Part shown: positions 51,391-59,529 of the stretch, piece by piece
Position numbering within the stretch: position 1 is the first letter of the stretch
Layout of the letters: each line of letters starts with the position of its first letter
NCBI RefSeq assembly: GCF_021044565.1
Contig: NZ_CP087997.1
Span: forward strand, 1,240,001-1,304,000
DNA: 64,000 bases
Direction of reading: 5' to 3'
Origin: Subtercola endophyticus
Lineage (GTDB): Bacteria; Actinomycetota; Actinomycetes; Actinomycetales; Microbacteriaceae
The notes under the pieces: generated by a model
Seen by the model: only the letters and a program-made list of their open reading frames with translations
Database searches by the model: none
What the model was told of the DNA's origin: nothing
Translations under genes and position numbers: made by a program

Positions 51391-53208
51391 TCAGTCATAA
51401 CGCGCCTCCGCCCACCAGCGCCGGTCGTGCAGCGCGAGCAGCCACGCCGTTCCCGAGGCGTCGACCACCTGAAAACGGTGGAACGCGCGGGCCTTCTCCG
51501 CATCCCACCAGCGCTCCTGCACCGGCCACGGGCCCGCCCACGCCTCCAGCGGCCGCAGCCGCTCGACCGGCGCGCCCGGCTCGTCGGCCACCGGCAGAAA
51601 CAGGTTTGGGATGCCCGACAGCACCCCTCGTTGGCTCACCGTGATCGACTCGCCACCGGCACCCCGCACCGTGACCGCCTGCGGGCGCTCGAACACCGTC
51701 GACGGTGCCGGCAGCGGAACGGCCCCCGGCCACGGCGGCGGCACGGCTTTCGCCCCCTTCGGGGCGGCGGCACTCGCACCAGCACCCTTCGGCCCGGCTA
51801 CCCGCCCGGCAACGCGCGCGGCCGCACTCTTCGTCACAGCGCCCTTTGCGCCTGCACGTGGTCTGCCGGCTGCGCCGGCCGTATGCTGCCCGGCCGCACG
51901 CTGCCCGGCTGCGTCTTGCGCCACCACCGCGTCACCCCAGGGCACCAAGACCTGGCGCTCGGCCAGCCCCCGCCCGCCGCCGATGCTCGCCGTCACCACA
52001 CCCTCGTGCCCCAGCAGGCTCTGCACCCGCGACAGCCCGTGATGCACCCGGTCGTCGGGCGTGCTGCCCCAGAGCCCCGCCTCATAGTTGCCGATCGAAT
52101 CGAACTCCTGCGGCACCACCCGCACCTTCGTGATGGCCGAACCGAGCGCGCCGTTGCCCGCGCCGGTTCGCCCCTGCACCTGCCAGCGGATGCGATCCAC
52201 CACATCAGACGCACTGAACCAGCGCGGATGCCCCCAGCTGCGCTCGTGCATGGCCCCGTTCTCGGTGTGCAACTCCACCAGGATGCTCGTGCACACGAGC
52301 AGTGCCTGCGTGAGTTCTGCGACGAATCTCTCTGCCGCCGTACGAAAGGCGAACGTGATCTGGTCGACCAGCTCGAGCGGTGGTTCGAACGACATCTCCA
52401 CGTCGCGCAGCTGAGGCGGCAGACGCGGAACGACCCGTCGAACATCGCTACCACTCGCGAGGGTGTGCGCATGCACCCCGGCTTCAGCGAACCGGGCCCG
52501 CACGTCGCGAAAGTCGAGCGCGGCGAAGTCGCCGAGGGTGGGCATGCCGAGCCGGCGCAGAAGCGTGGCCAGGGCGGGGTCGCCGATGGCCTCGATGGGC
52601 TGCGGCGCGAGAAACGCAGGCGAGCCGCCTGGCGGAACGATGCGGATGATCGGGGCCGGCCCCGGGGTCGGCCCCTGTGCCACCACCGGGGCAGACGCTT
52701 CCGGCCAGCCGGGCATCCGTGTGGCCTGCTCGGCAGCGAACCGCCCGTCGGCGATGGCGATGCGTGCGGCTGGAGTCGACCCGCCTTCGGCCGTCAACGC
52801 ATACAGAGAGGCAAGCGTATTGAGCACCACCTGAGCCGCCTGCCGTTCACCTCCGTAATACCGGCTGGGCCCCCGCGCCCGCAGGGCACACATACCCGGG
52901 CGCAGCACCTGCACCCCCGGCATCAGCGCCTCCAGCGCCGACACGATCGGCTCGAAGCTGCGGTGATCGAGCGCCTCGTCGTAGTCGAGCGCGAGAAGCC
53001 CGGGGCACTTCGCCCGCGACTCGCGAATGCGCTGGCCTCGGCGCACCCCCTCGGCCCGGGCCGCCGCCGAGCACGCGAACACGAGCCCGCGGTCGACCAC
53101 GGCAAGGGGGGAGTCGGGCGAGATCTCCACGGCGAGGGCGTGGGCGCGAACCGGCCAGTCCGGAACCCAGACGACCATCATTCGAGTGACATCGTTCACT
53201 GTATTCAC
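51391..53208 (-). CDS. imuB: ImuB, Y-family polymerase-like mutasome subunit
   Basis: Catalytically inactive Y-family relative that links DnaE2 to the beta clamp in the mutasome. It has about 605 residues from GTG 53208 (VNTVNDVTRMMVVWVPDWPV); ATG 53181 is an alternative. The acidic catalytic residues of true Y-family enzymes are not evident at VVWVPDWPVRAHA. The thumb/little-finger region contains the helix-hairpin TLLRRLGMPTLGDFAALD. An Ala/Gly/Pro-rich linker spans about residues 425-505. It lies 4 bases after imuA. Confidence 0.92.
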   Translation of the reverse strand: MNTVNDVTRMMVVWVPDWPVRAHALAVEISPDSPLAVVDRGLVFACSAAARAEGVRRGQRIRESRAKCPGLLALDYDEALDHRSFEPIVSALEALMPGVQVLRPGMCALRARGPSRYYGGERQAAQVVLNTLASLYALTAEGGSTPAARIAIADGRFAAEQATRMPGWPEASAPVVAQGPTPGPAPIIRIVPPGGSPAFLAPQPIEAIGDPALATLLRRLGMPTLGDFAALDFRDVRARFAEAGVHAHTLASGSDVRRVVPRLPPQLRDVEMSFEPPLELVDQITFAFRTAAERFVAELTQALLVCTSILVELHTENGAMHERSWGHPRWFSASDVVDRIRWQVQGRTGAGNGALGSAITKVRVVPQEFDSIGNYEAGLWGSTPDDRVHHGLSRVQSLLGHEGVVTASIGGGRGLAERQVLVPWGDAVVAQDAAGQRAAGQHTAGAAGRPRAGAKGAVTKSAAARVAGRVAGPKGAGASAAAPKGAKAVPPPWPGAVPLPAPSTVFERPQAVTVRGAGGESITVSQRGVLSGIPNLFLPVADEPGAPVERLRPLEAWAGPWPVQERWWDAEKARAFHRFQVVDASGTAWLLALHDRRWWAEARYD

Positions 53209-53212
53209 CCGA

Positions 53213-54031
53213 TCACCCCGCCAGCTTCTCGGGCGCGAAAGCCGCCCACTCGTCTGCACGGTCGGTCTGCGCCCAGCCGCCCTCGGCGCCCGCCCCGAAA
53301 CCGGGATTCACCGGGCGAACCTGCTCCCGGGCATCCGGCAGCCACAGCCGCGCCTGCCGTTTCTGGCCGGAGAAGCCCTTGCCCGCCGAACTGACCACCA
53401 CCTGCCTGCTCGCCAGATGCCCGTGGCCCTGCCCGATGCCGCCCCAGCTGCTCTCAGTGATGCGCAGGGTCGCCTCGCTGGCGGCCCACGAGCCCAGCAC
53501 GATGAGCGTCGCCTCGCGCTGCCGGATGCGCGCCGCGAGCCGCGCGGCAACCGCATCGCTGAGGCGCGGTGGAGTCGCCGTGACCACCACCGTCACCACG
53601 TCGATGACGGCCGAGGCGACCGCGAGCCACTGGTCGCCCGGATGCGGCACCAGCACCAACCGATCGAGCTCTACTCCGGCGCGCGCCGCCGCCTCTGCCC
53701 CGAAGTCGGGGATGCCCACCACGGCGCACCAGGCCCCGGCGGCCGACGGGCCGGCCATCAGCGCCATCAGCAGCGCCTGCGACCCCTCGACGGAATACGA
53801 CGCGCCCGCCTGCAGCGCGCCCCCCGGCAACAGCGGCGCCAAGGCAGGCACGGTCTGCAGGCTGCGGGTCGACAGCTTCGTGCTCTGCATCTGCTTGATG
53901 CGTTCTTGCAGTTCGCGCACCGTGCCCGACGCAGCTGCACCCGTCGCAGTCGTGCCCGACGCAGCCGAAACGGCCACGCGGGCGGGGCCCGGGGTGGCTT
54001 CGGCGAGAAGAACGGCTGGTTCAGACACCAC
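53213..54031 (-). CDS. imuA: ImuA-like mutasome protein
   Basis: First gene of the damage-inducible mutasome cassette. The 272 residues resemble actinobacterial ImuA', a distant RecA-fold protein. The Walker A position reads VEGSQALLMALMAG and lacks GKT, so nucleotide hydrolysis is doubtful. VRELQERIKQMQSTKLSTRS is a typical start of the core. GTG 54031 follows a LexA box with almost no leader, so the transcript may be leaderless; GTG 54028 is an equal alternative. Confidence 0.88.
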   Translation of the reverse strand: MVSEPAVLLAEATPGPARVAVSAASGTTATGAAASGTVRELQERIKQMQSTKLSTRSLQTVPALAPLLPGGALQAGASYSVEGSQALLMALMAGPSAAGAWCAVVGIPDFGAEAAARAGVELDRLVLVPHPGDQWLAVASAVIDVVTVVVTATPPRLSDAVAARLAARIRQREATLIVLGSWAASEATLRITESSWGGIGQGHGHLASRQVVVSSAGKGFSGQKRQARLWLPDAREQVRPVNPGFGAGAEGGWAQTDRADEWAAFAPEKLAG

Positions 54032-54038
54032 CTAATAT

Positions 54039-54054
54039 TCGAATATATGTTCGA
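54039..54054 (-). promoter_or_regulatory. LexA (SOS) box of the imuA-imuB-dnaE2 operon
   Basis: Read on the minus strand, TCGAACATATATTCGA. It fits the actinobacterial LexA consensus TCGAAC-N4-GTTCGA with one change. It overlaps a possible -10 element (TATATT), so bound LexA would cover the promoter. The start codon is 8 bases downstream. Confidence 0.85.
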
Positions 54055-54222
54055 ATAAGTCAATGCGAAACCGGCCTGAATCGCCCCGAAATCGCGCCTC
54101 TCGGCGTGTCGTCACGGCGTCACGCGCAGCCGCACGATATGCATCGCGACAGGCTCACGTCTCTCCACTGCACACGGTAGATCCATCCACCGACACCGCT
54201 GGAATCGCACCCCCATATCGCG

Positions 54223-54228
54223 TAGCGT
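54223..54228 (+). promoter_or_regulatory. -10 element for the small acidic protein gene
   Basis: TAGCGT with ATG 54235 exactly 7 bases after its last T; leaderless transcript predicted. The 170-base region from the LexA box to here holds nothing else I can name. Confidence 0.5.
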
Positions 54229-54234
54229 TGCCCC

Positions 54235-54564
54235 ATGACCTTCGACAGAGAAGCCCGCGAGACCCGCCATGCCGAGCATGACGCCGCCAAGCACCACTCG
54301 AAGCATGGGCTGAGCGACCGCGATCTCACGGCTCTCGACCGCGCCTACGACCCGGCGAGCGAAGACGAGACCGAGGCGCTGCAAGACGACAGCGTCGCCG
54401 CGAGCGCGGCAATCGATTCCGACATCAACCAGGCCGACATCCTCGTTCTGCCCGGCACCGGCGGCCCCGATGACGACGGTGACGTCGAGGTCGACCCCGC
54501 CGAACTGAACATGAGCGGCGACTCGATTCCCGGGCATCCGAAGCCCGCATCGCACCCGCACTGA
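54235..54564 (+). CDS. Small acidic hypothetical protein
   Basis: 109 residues, rich in Asp, Glu, Ala and His, with no membrane segment and no motif that I recognise. The N-terminal part is charged and probably helical (FDREARETRHAEHDAAKHH); the rest looks disordered with Asp-rich stretches (GGPDDDGDVEVDPAELN). Codon use matches neighbours and a -10 lies at leaderless distance, which supports a real gene. It stands alone between imuA (divergent) and the DUF885 gene. Confidence 0.7.
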   Translation: MTFDREARETRHAEHDAAKHHSKHGLSDRDLTALDRAYDPASEDETEALQDDSVAASAAIDSDINQADILVLPGTGGPDDDGDVEVDPAELNMSGDSIPGHPKPASHPH

Positions 54565-54615
54565 AAGTTATCCACAGCCTGACGCCCCGGCCCGATGGCT
54601 CGGCACACGCAGGCA

Positions 54616-54621
54616 TAAGCT
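54616..54621 (+). promoter_or_regulatory. -10 element for the DUF885 gene
   Basis: TAAGCT with ATG 54628 exactly 7 bases after the last T; predicted leaderless. Confidence 0.5.
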
Positions 54622-54627
54622 GAATGG

Positions 54628-56415
54628 ATGATCGACTCCACCAGCTCCGAAACCTCCGGCCCGAGCATCCACTCGGGCGACACCCGCCCCGACGCTGCAG
54701 CACGCACCCCGACCCCCATCGACGCCATCGCTGAGCGCTGGGTCGACACACTGGTGCGCCTGCAACCCGCGGTTGGCACCTATATCGGGCACAACGAGGC
54801 GAACGACCGCTACGCAGACTACTCGCCGGCGGGCCACGACCAGCTGCTGGGCGAGGTGCGCAGCACCCTCGGCGAACTCGAGAGCGAAAAGCCGCTCGAC
54901 GACGTCGATGCCGTCACTCTGGCCGACCTCGGCAGCTCGCTGCGCCTCACTCTCGAGAGCGCGGAGGCGCGACTGCAGCTGCGCGACCTGAACGTCATCG
55001 AGTCTCCGTCGCAAGAGATTCGCGAGGTCTACGACCTCATGCCCACCGAGACCGTCGACGATTGGGAGGTCGCGGCGACCCGCCTCTCGAACGTCGGAAT
55101 CGCCCTCGACAGCTACATCGACACCCTGCGCGAGGGCATCAGAGAGGGCATCACGCCGGCCAGGCGGCAGGTGCGAGAAGTGCTGACCCAGGCGAAGAAG
55201 AACGTGGGCGAAGACGGCTTCTTCTACAACCTGGTGCGCTCGGCCGCCAATCCCGATTCGTCGGCCTCGCCGCTCCTTCCCGGTGAGCCCGGTTCCGGGG
55301 CGCAGGCACCGGATGCCCTGCCAGACTCCCTCGTGCGCCAGCTCACCCACGGGGCCGAGGTCGCCTCCGCGGCCTACGATCGCTTCGCCGAGTTCTTGAC
55401 CCAGGAGTTGATGCCCGCCGCCACCGAGCACGACGGCGTCGGCCGCGAGATCTACGCCCTCGAATCCCGCAAGTTCCTCGGCGCCACCATCGACCTCGAC
55501 GAGACCTACGAGTGGGGTGTCGACGAGCTCGCCAGAATGGTGGCCGAGCAGGAGTCGATCGCCCGCGAGATCCTCCCCGGCGCGACCGTACTCGAGGCCA
55601 TCGCGCACCTCGACGCCGATACGTCGCGCAAACTGCACGGCACCGAGGCTCTGCAGCGCTGGATGCAGGAGACCAGCAACCGTGCGGTCGCCGAGCTCTC
55701 CGTGAGCCAGTTCGACATCCCCGACGAGATCAAGACGCTCGAGTGCCTCATTGCACCCACCAACGAGGGCGGCATCTACTACACCGGCCCGACCGACGAC
55801 TTCTCGCGCCCCGGCCGCATGTGGTGGTCGGTGCCGGAGGGCGTCACCGAGTTCGACACCTGGCGCGAGCTGACCACCGTCTTTCACGAGGGCGTTCCCG
55901 GCCACCACCTGCAGATCGGGCAGGCCGTGGTGAACCGCGACAAACTGAACACCTGGCGCCGTCAGCTCGCCGGCACCTCTGGTCACGCCGAAGGCTGGGC
56001 GCTGTACGCCGAGCGCCTCATGCAAGAACTCGGCTATCTCGACGACCCGGCCGACCGGCTCGGCATGCTCGACGGCCAGCGCCTGCGCGCGGCCCGCGTC
56101 GTGCTCGACATCGGTGTGCACCTCGGCAAGCCACGACTCGACGGCACCGGCGTGTGGGATGCGCCGTACGCCCTCGACTTCTTACGCAAGAACGTCAACA
56201 TGAACGACGGTTTCGTGCGCTTCGAGGTCAACCGTTACCTCGGCTGGCCGGGCCAGGCCCCCTCCTACAAAGTCGGCCAGCGCATCTGGGAGCAGCTGCG
56301 CGCCGACTACCGTGCCAAGCAAGGCGCCGCCTTCGACATGCGCGAGTTCCATCGTCGCGCCCTCGACCTCGGCGGCGTCGGCCTCGACACCCTCGTCTCC
56401 GCCCTCACGAAGTGA
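54628..56415 (+). CDS. DUF885 family protein, probable metallopeptidase
   Basis: 595 residues. The zinc-site motif HEGVPGHHLQIGQ (HExxxGHH) near residue 423, followed by GHAEGWALYAERLMQELG, places it in DUF885, whose members resemble M32/M3-like peptidases. There is no signal peptide, and the N-terminal 25 residues are Ser/Thr-rich and disordered, so it is probably cytoplasmic. The substrate is unknown. The next gene starts 10 bases after its stop with AAGG as ribosome site, so they form a two-gene operon. Confidence 0.88.
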   Translation: MIDSTSSETSGPSIHSGDTRPDAAARTPTPIDAIAERWVDTLVRLQPAVGTYIGHNEANDRYADYSPAGHDQLLGEVRSTLGELESEKPLDDVDAVTLADLGSSLRLTLESAEARLQLRDLNVIESPSQEIREVYDLMPTETVDDWEVAATRLSNVGIALDSYIDTLREGIREGITPARRQVREVLTQAKKNVGEDGFFYNLVRSAANPDSSASPLLPGEPGSGAQAPDALPDSLVRQLTHGAEVASAAYDRFAEFLTQELMPAATEHDGVGREIYALESRKFLGATIDLDETYEWGVDELARMVAEQESIAREILPGATVLEAIAHLDADTSRKLHGTEALQRWMQETSNRAVAELSVSQFDIPDEIKTLECLIAPTNEGGIYYTGPTDDFSRPGRMWWSVPEGVTEFDTWRELTTVFHEGVPGHHLQIGQAVVNRDKLNTWRRQLAGTSGHAEGWALYAERLMQELGYLDDPADRLGMLDGQRLRAARVVLDIGVHLGKPRLDGTGVWDAPYALDFLRKNVNMNDGFVRFEVNRYLGWPGQAPSYKVGQRIWEQLRADYRAKQGAAFDMREFHRRALDLGGVGLDTLVSALTK

Positions 56416-56425
56416 AGGCGACACT

Positions 56426-57091
56426 ATGAGTTCTGGCGCGATCATCCACCGAGACACCATCGGCGAAGCCTGGCTCGGGGTCGCGCGAGTCATCCTCGAC
56501 GAGGGCGTACCCGAGCACTACGACGGCCTGCCGATTCTCGAGATCGAGCACGCGACGCTTGTGGTTGAGGCTCCAGACCCGAACGACGAACTCATCGCCC
56601 GCTTCGGCGACCCGACACGCCTGGCCTGGATGCGGGCCAACTTCGTCGACCATGAAAGAGTCGAAGCGCTCGGGGGTGCTCGCAGCTACGCCAGCCGCTT
56701 CTTCGACTACGCAGCGACAGGCCGTGACCAGATGGCCTGGGTCATCGACCGCCTGCGCAGTGACCCCACCAGCCGGTCGGCGACCATCACGACGTTCGAA
56801 CCGCTCATCGACACCACGTACATCCCGTGCGTCAGTCTGCTCGACTTCTGGCTGCGCGACCAGCCGGGCCGCCCTGGTGAGAAACGTGTCGAGCTGGTGG
56901 TCTACGCGCACAGCATCGACTTCGGCGCCAAAGGGTACGGCAACCTCACCGAGCTGGCGATCATCCAGCACCAGGTGGCGGATGCCCTGCAGCTCCCGGT
57001 GGGAACGCTGCGGTTCATCGTGAAGTCGGCCCACATCTACGACACCGAACGAGCCGAGATGGGGCAGATCGTCGCGGTTGCCGCTACCTGA
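56426..57091 (+). CDS. Thymidylate-synthase-fold protein, substrate unknown
   Basis: 221 residues that align by motif with thymidylate synthase but are shorter than bacterial ThyA (about 264). Cys135 in YIPCVSLLDFWL corresponds to the catalytic Cys. SIDFGAKGYGN (163-173) matches the RSxD...N segment, and SAHIYDTE (201-208) matches DAHIYxNH, with His203 and Tyr205. The N-terminal half does not resemble ThyA, and the folate-binding C-terminus is not evident. It could be a methanogen-like TS or a deoxynucleotide hydroxymethylase-like enzyme. It is coupled to the DUF885 gene and lies upstream of rpsA. Confidence 0.75.
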   Translation: MSSGAIIHRDTIGEAWLGVARVILDEGVPEHYDGLPILEIEHATLVVEAPDPNDELIARFGDPTRLAWMRANFVDHERVEALGGARSYASRFFDYAATGRDQMAWVIDRLRSDPTSRSATITTFEPLIDTTYIPCVSLLDFWLRDQPGRPGEKRVELVVYAHSIDFGAKGYGNLTELAIIQHQVADALQLPVGTLRFIVKSAHIYDTERAEMGQIVAVAAT

Positions 57092-57107
57092 TTCCAGGGG
57101 CTAAGAT
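57078..57107 (+). promoter_or_regulatory. Promoter of rpsA
   Basis: TTGCCG (57078-57083), 18 bases, TAAGAT (57102-57107), partly inside the preceding gene. A transcript would start near 57114 and give a leader of about 120 bases. A second possible -10 (CATACT) lies closer to the gene. Confidence 0.5.
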
Positions 57108-57233
57108 TGATTGGCGCAATTTGCGTCGACATCGATTCATCCATCGCCGTGCGGTGACGAAACTCCCACCATCGAAAAGTGTGAGCTTTCTGCTGTGCGG
57201 CCCGAAATATGTCCATACTGGAGCAACTACTAC

Positions 57234-58688
57234 ATGACAATCGTAACGACCGACAGGGCACCCAAGCAGGTCGCCGTCAACGACATCGGGTCTGCTGAAG
57301 ACTTTCTTGCCGCGGTCGAGAAGACACTGAAGTTCTTCAACGACGGAGACCTCATCGAAGGCACCGTTGTAAAGATTGACCGCGACGAGGTTCTGCTCGA
57401 CGTCGGTTACAAGACCGAGGGTGTAATCCCCTCCCGCGAACTTTCCATCAAGCACGACGTCGACCCCACTGAGGTCGTACAGGTCGGCGACCTGGTCGAG
57501 GCCCTCGTTCTTCAGAAAGAAGACAAAGAAGGCCGCCTCATCCTGTCGAAGAAGCGCGCTCAGTACGAGCGTGCCTGGGGCGACGTCGAGAAGATCAAAG
57601 ACGCCGACGGTGTTGTCACCGGTTCGGTCATCGAGGTCGTCAAGGGCGGGCTCATCGTCGACATCGGCCTCCGTGGCTTCTTGCCGGCATCGCTCATCGA
57701 GTTGCGCCGCGTTCGTGACCTCACGCCGTACCTCGGCCAGGAGATCGAAGCGAAGATCCTCGAACTCGACAAGAACCGCAACAACGTCGTTCTGAGCCGC
57801 CGCGCGCTGCTCGAGCAGACGCAGAGCGAGAGCCGCACCACGTTCCTGAACAACCTCCAAAAGGGCCAGGTTCGCAAGGGTGTCGTTTCGTCGATCGTCA
57901 ACTTCGGCGCATTCGTCGACCTCGGCGGCGTCGACGGACTGGTTCACGTCTCCGAGCTCAGCTGGAAGCACATCGAGCACGCTTCAGAGGTCGTCGAGGT
58001 CGGCCAAGAGGTCACCGTCGAGATTCTCGAAGTCGACCTCGAGCGCGAGCGCGTCTCCCTGTCGCTCAAGGCGACGCAGGAAGACCCGTGGCAGGTCTTC
58101 GCCCGCACCCACGCCATCGGCCAGGTTGCACCGGGTAAGGTCACCAAGCTCGTTCCCTTCGGCGCGTTCGTTCGCGTCGCAGAGGGCATCGAGGGCCTCG
58201 TGCACATCTCCGAGCTGTCGGGCAAGCACGTCGAACTCGCCGAGCAGGTTGTCTCGGTCGGCGACGACGTGTTCGTCAAGGTCATCGACATCGACCTCGA
58301 GCGTCGCCGCATCTCGCTGAGCCTCAAGCAGGCCAACGAGGGTGTCGACCCCGAGGGCACCGAGTTCGACCCGGCACTCTACGGAATGCTCACCGAGTAC
58401 GACGACCAGGGCAACTACAAGTACCCCGAAGGCTTCGACCCGGAGACCAACGAGTGGCGCGAGGGCTTCGAGACCCAGCGCGAGAAGTGGGAGCAGGACT
58501 ACGCTGCCGCCCAGGCTCGCTGGGAAGCGCACAAGAAGCAGGTCGCCACGTCGAACGAAGAGCAGCCTGAGGGCTCCTCCACCGCTTCGGCCGGTTCCTC
58601 CTTCTCGAGCGAGTCCACCGGCGCCGGCACCCTTGCCGACGACGAGACGCTCGCCGCGCTTCGCGAGAAGCTCAGCTCAAATAGCTGA
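57234..58688 (+). CDS. rpsA: 30S ribosomal protein S1
   Basis: Binds mRNA at the 30S subunit. 484 residues with four S1/OB repeats (about 35-105, 120-190, 205-275, 290-362); each shows a GxVxxI...GAFVDLG/DVGYKTEG pattern and ends VSLSLK or similar. A long acidic, Ser-rich C-terminal tail follows. This four-domain form is usual in actinobacteria. ATG 57234 has GGAG 10 bases upstream. Confidence 0.97.
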   Translation: MTIVTTDRAPKQVAVNDIGSAEDFLAAVEKTLKFFNDGDLIEGTVVKIDRDEVLLDVGYKTEGVIPSRELSIKHDVDPTEVVQVGDLVEALVLQKEDKEGRLILSKKRAQYERAWGDVEKIKDADGVVTGSVIEVVKGGLIVDIGLRGFLPASLIELRRVRDLTPYLGQEIEAKILELDKNRNNVVLSRRALLEQTQSESRTTFLNNLQKGQVRKGVVSSIVNFGAFVDLGGVDGLVHVSELSWKHIEHASEVVEVGQEVTVEILEVDLERERVSLSLKATQEDPWQVFARTHAIGQVAPGKVTKLVPFGAFVRVAEGIEGLVHISELSGKHVELAEQVVSVGDDVFVKVIDIDLERRRISLSLKQANEGVDPEGTEFDPALYGMLTEYDDQGNYKYPEGFDPETNEWREGFETQREKWEQDYAAAQARWEAHKKQVATSNEEQPEGSSTASAGSSFSSESTGAGTLADDETLAALREKLSSNS

Positions 58689-58716
58689 TCCTTCGGATCA
58701 CCGTTTTCACACCAAG

Positions 58717-58746
58717 ACGGCCGTTCTCCTTCGGGAGGGCGGCCGT
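58717..58746 (+). terminator. Hairpin terminator after rpsA
   Basis: ACGGCCGTTCTCC (58717-58729) pairs with GGAGGGCGGCCGT (58734-58746) with two G-U pairs and a TTCG loop; TTTC follows. A small GATCC/GGATC hairpin precedes it directly at the stop codon. Confidence 0.75.
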
Positions 58747-58778
58747 TTCGGCGTTCTGCCGTGTTACGTCGCGGGCAC

Positions 58779-58802
58779 CGGATGCCCGGCAGCGGGCATC
58801 CG
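58779..58802. repeat. Inverted pair of GGATGCCC upstream of coaE
   Basis: CGGATGCCCG and CGGGCATCCG pair perfectly around a GCAG loop, ending 6 bases before the coaE -10 element. It resembles the palindrome at 44279-44296. Confidence 0.6.
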
Positions 58803-58808
58803 TTTCGA

Positions 58809-58814
58809 TACGAT
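58809..58814 (+). promoter_or_regulatory. -10 element for leaderless coaE
   Basis: TACGAT with ATG 58821 exactly 7 bases after the last T and no ribosome site. Confidence 0.5.
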
Positions 58815-58820
58815 ATTCAG

Positions 58821-59438
58821 ATGTACCTGATCGGTCTCACGGGCGGAATCGCCTCTGGCAAGTCAACCGTCGCCACGCGCCTCGCCGAGCACGGGGCCGT
58901 GCACATCGACGCGGACCAAGTCGCCCGCGACGTCGTCGAGCCCGGCACCGATGCCCTGCGGCAGATCGCAGAGACCTTCGGGCAGCACCTCATTCGCCCC
59001 GACGGGTCGCTCGACCGGCCGGCGCTGGGCGCCATCGTGTTCGGTAACGCGAGCGAACTCGCAAAACTGAACGCCATCGTGCATCCGGCTGTTCTCGACC
59101 TCAGCAACAGCTACATCGAGCAGGCCCAGACGCACGACCCGAATGCGATCGTCGTTTATGACGTTCCGCTGCTGGCCGAGTCCAAGCTTCCCCGGCGATT
59201 CAACCTCATCGTGGTCGTGCACGCCGATGACGAGACGCGCATCGAGCGGCTCATCAAGCACCGCAACCTCACCCGCAGCGAGGCGCAGAAGCGCGTCTCC
59301 TCGCAGGCGACCGAAGCCGAACGGCTCGCCATCGCCGACATCGTCATCGATTCCGACGGCACCCTGGCCGAAACCCTGGGGCAGTCGGATGCCCTTTGGG
59401 CTCGCCTCGTAGAGCTCTCCCGGGCATCCACCGCCTGA
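58821..59438 (+). CDS. coaE: Dephospho-CoA kinase
   Basis: Final step of coenzyme A synthesis. The 205 residues begin MYLIGLTGGIASGKSTVATRL with the P-loop at about residues 8-15, then HIDADQVARDVV and VVYDVPLLAES. The start ATG 58821 fits the conserved N-terminus; the open frame upstream is not coding. No C-terminal DUF952/GrpB extension, which some actinobacteria have, is present. Convergent with pfkA. Confidence 0.96.
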   Translation: MYLIGLTGGIASGKSTVATRLAEHGAVHIDADQVARDVVEPGTDALRQIAETFGQHLIRPDGSLDRPALGAIVFGNASELAKLNAIVHPAVLDLSNSYIEQAQTHDPNAIVVYDVPLLAESKLPRRFNLIVVVHADDETRIERLIKHRNLTRSEAQKRVSSQATEAERLAIADIVIDSDGTLAETLGQSDALWARLVELSRASTA

Positions 59439-59447
59439 ACCCGGCCT

Positions 59448-59502
59448 CGCGCGTCGATTTTGGCCGCATCCACTCGCTGTTTGCGGCAGAAATCGACGCG
59501 CG
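59448..59502. repeat. Long inverted repeat between coaE and pfkA
   Basis: Arms 59448-59468 and 59482-59502 match at 19 of 21 positions (CGCGCGTCGATTTTGGCCGC and one more base) around a 13-base loop, in a 91-base gap between convergent genes. No U-tract on either side. Confidence 0.7.
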
Positions 59503-59529
59503 AAACGGAGATACGCCGCCGCAGCGGCC

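Noticed and set aside
57111..57233. Longer S1 protein from an upstream TTG
   Set aside because: The added residues lack the S1 pattern, and ATG 57234 begins the conserved actinobacterial N-terminus.
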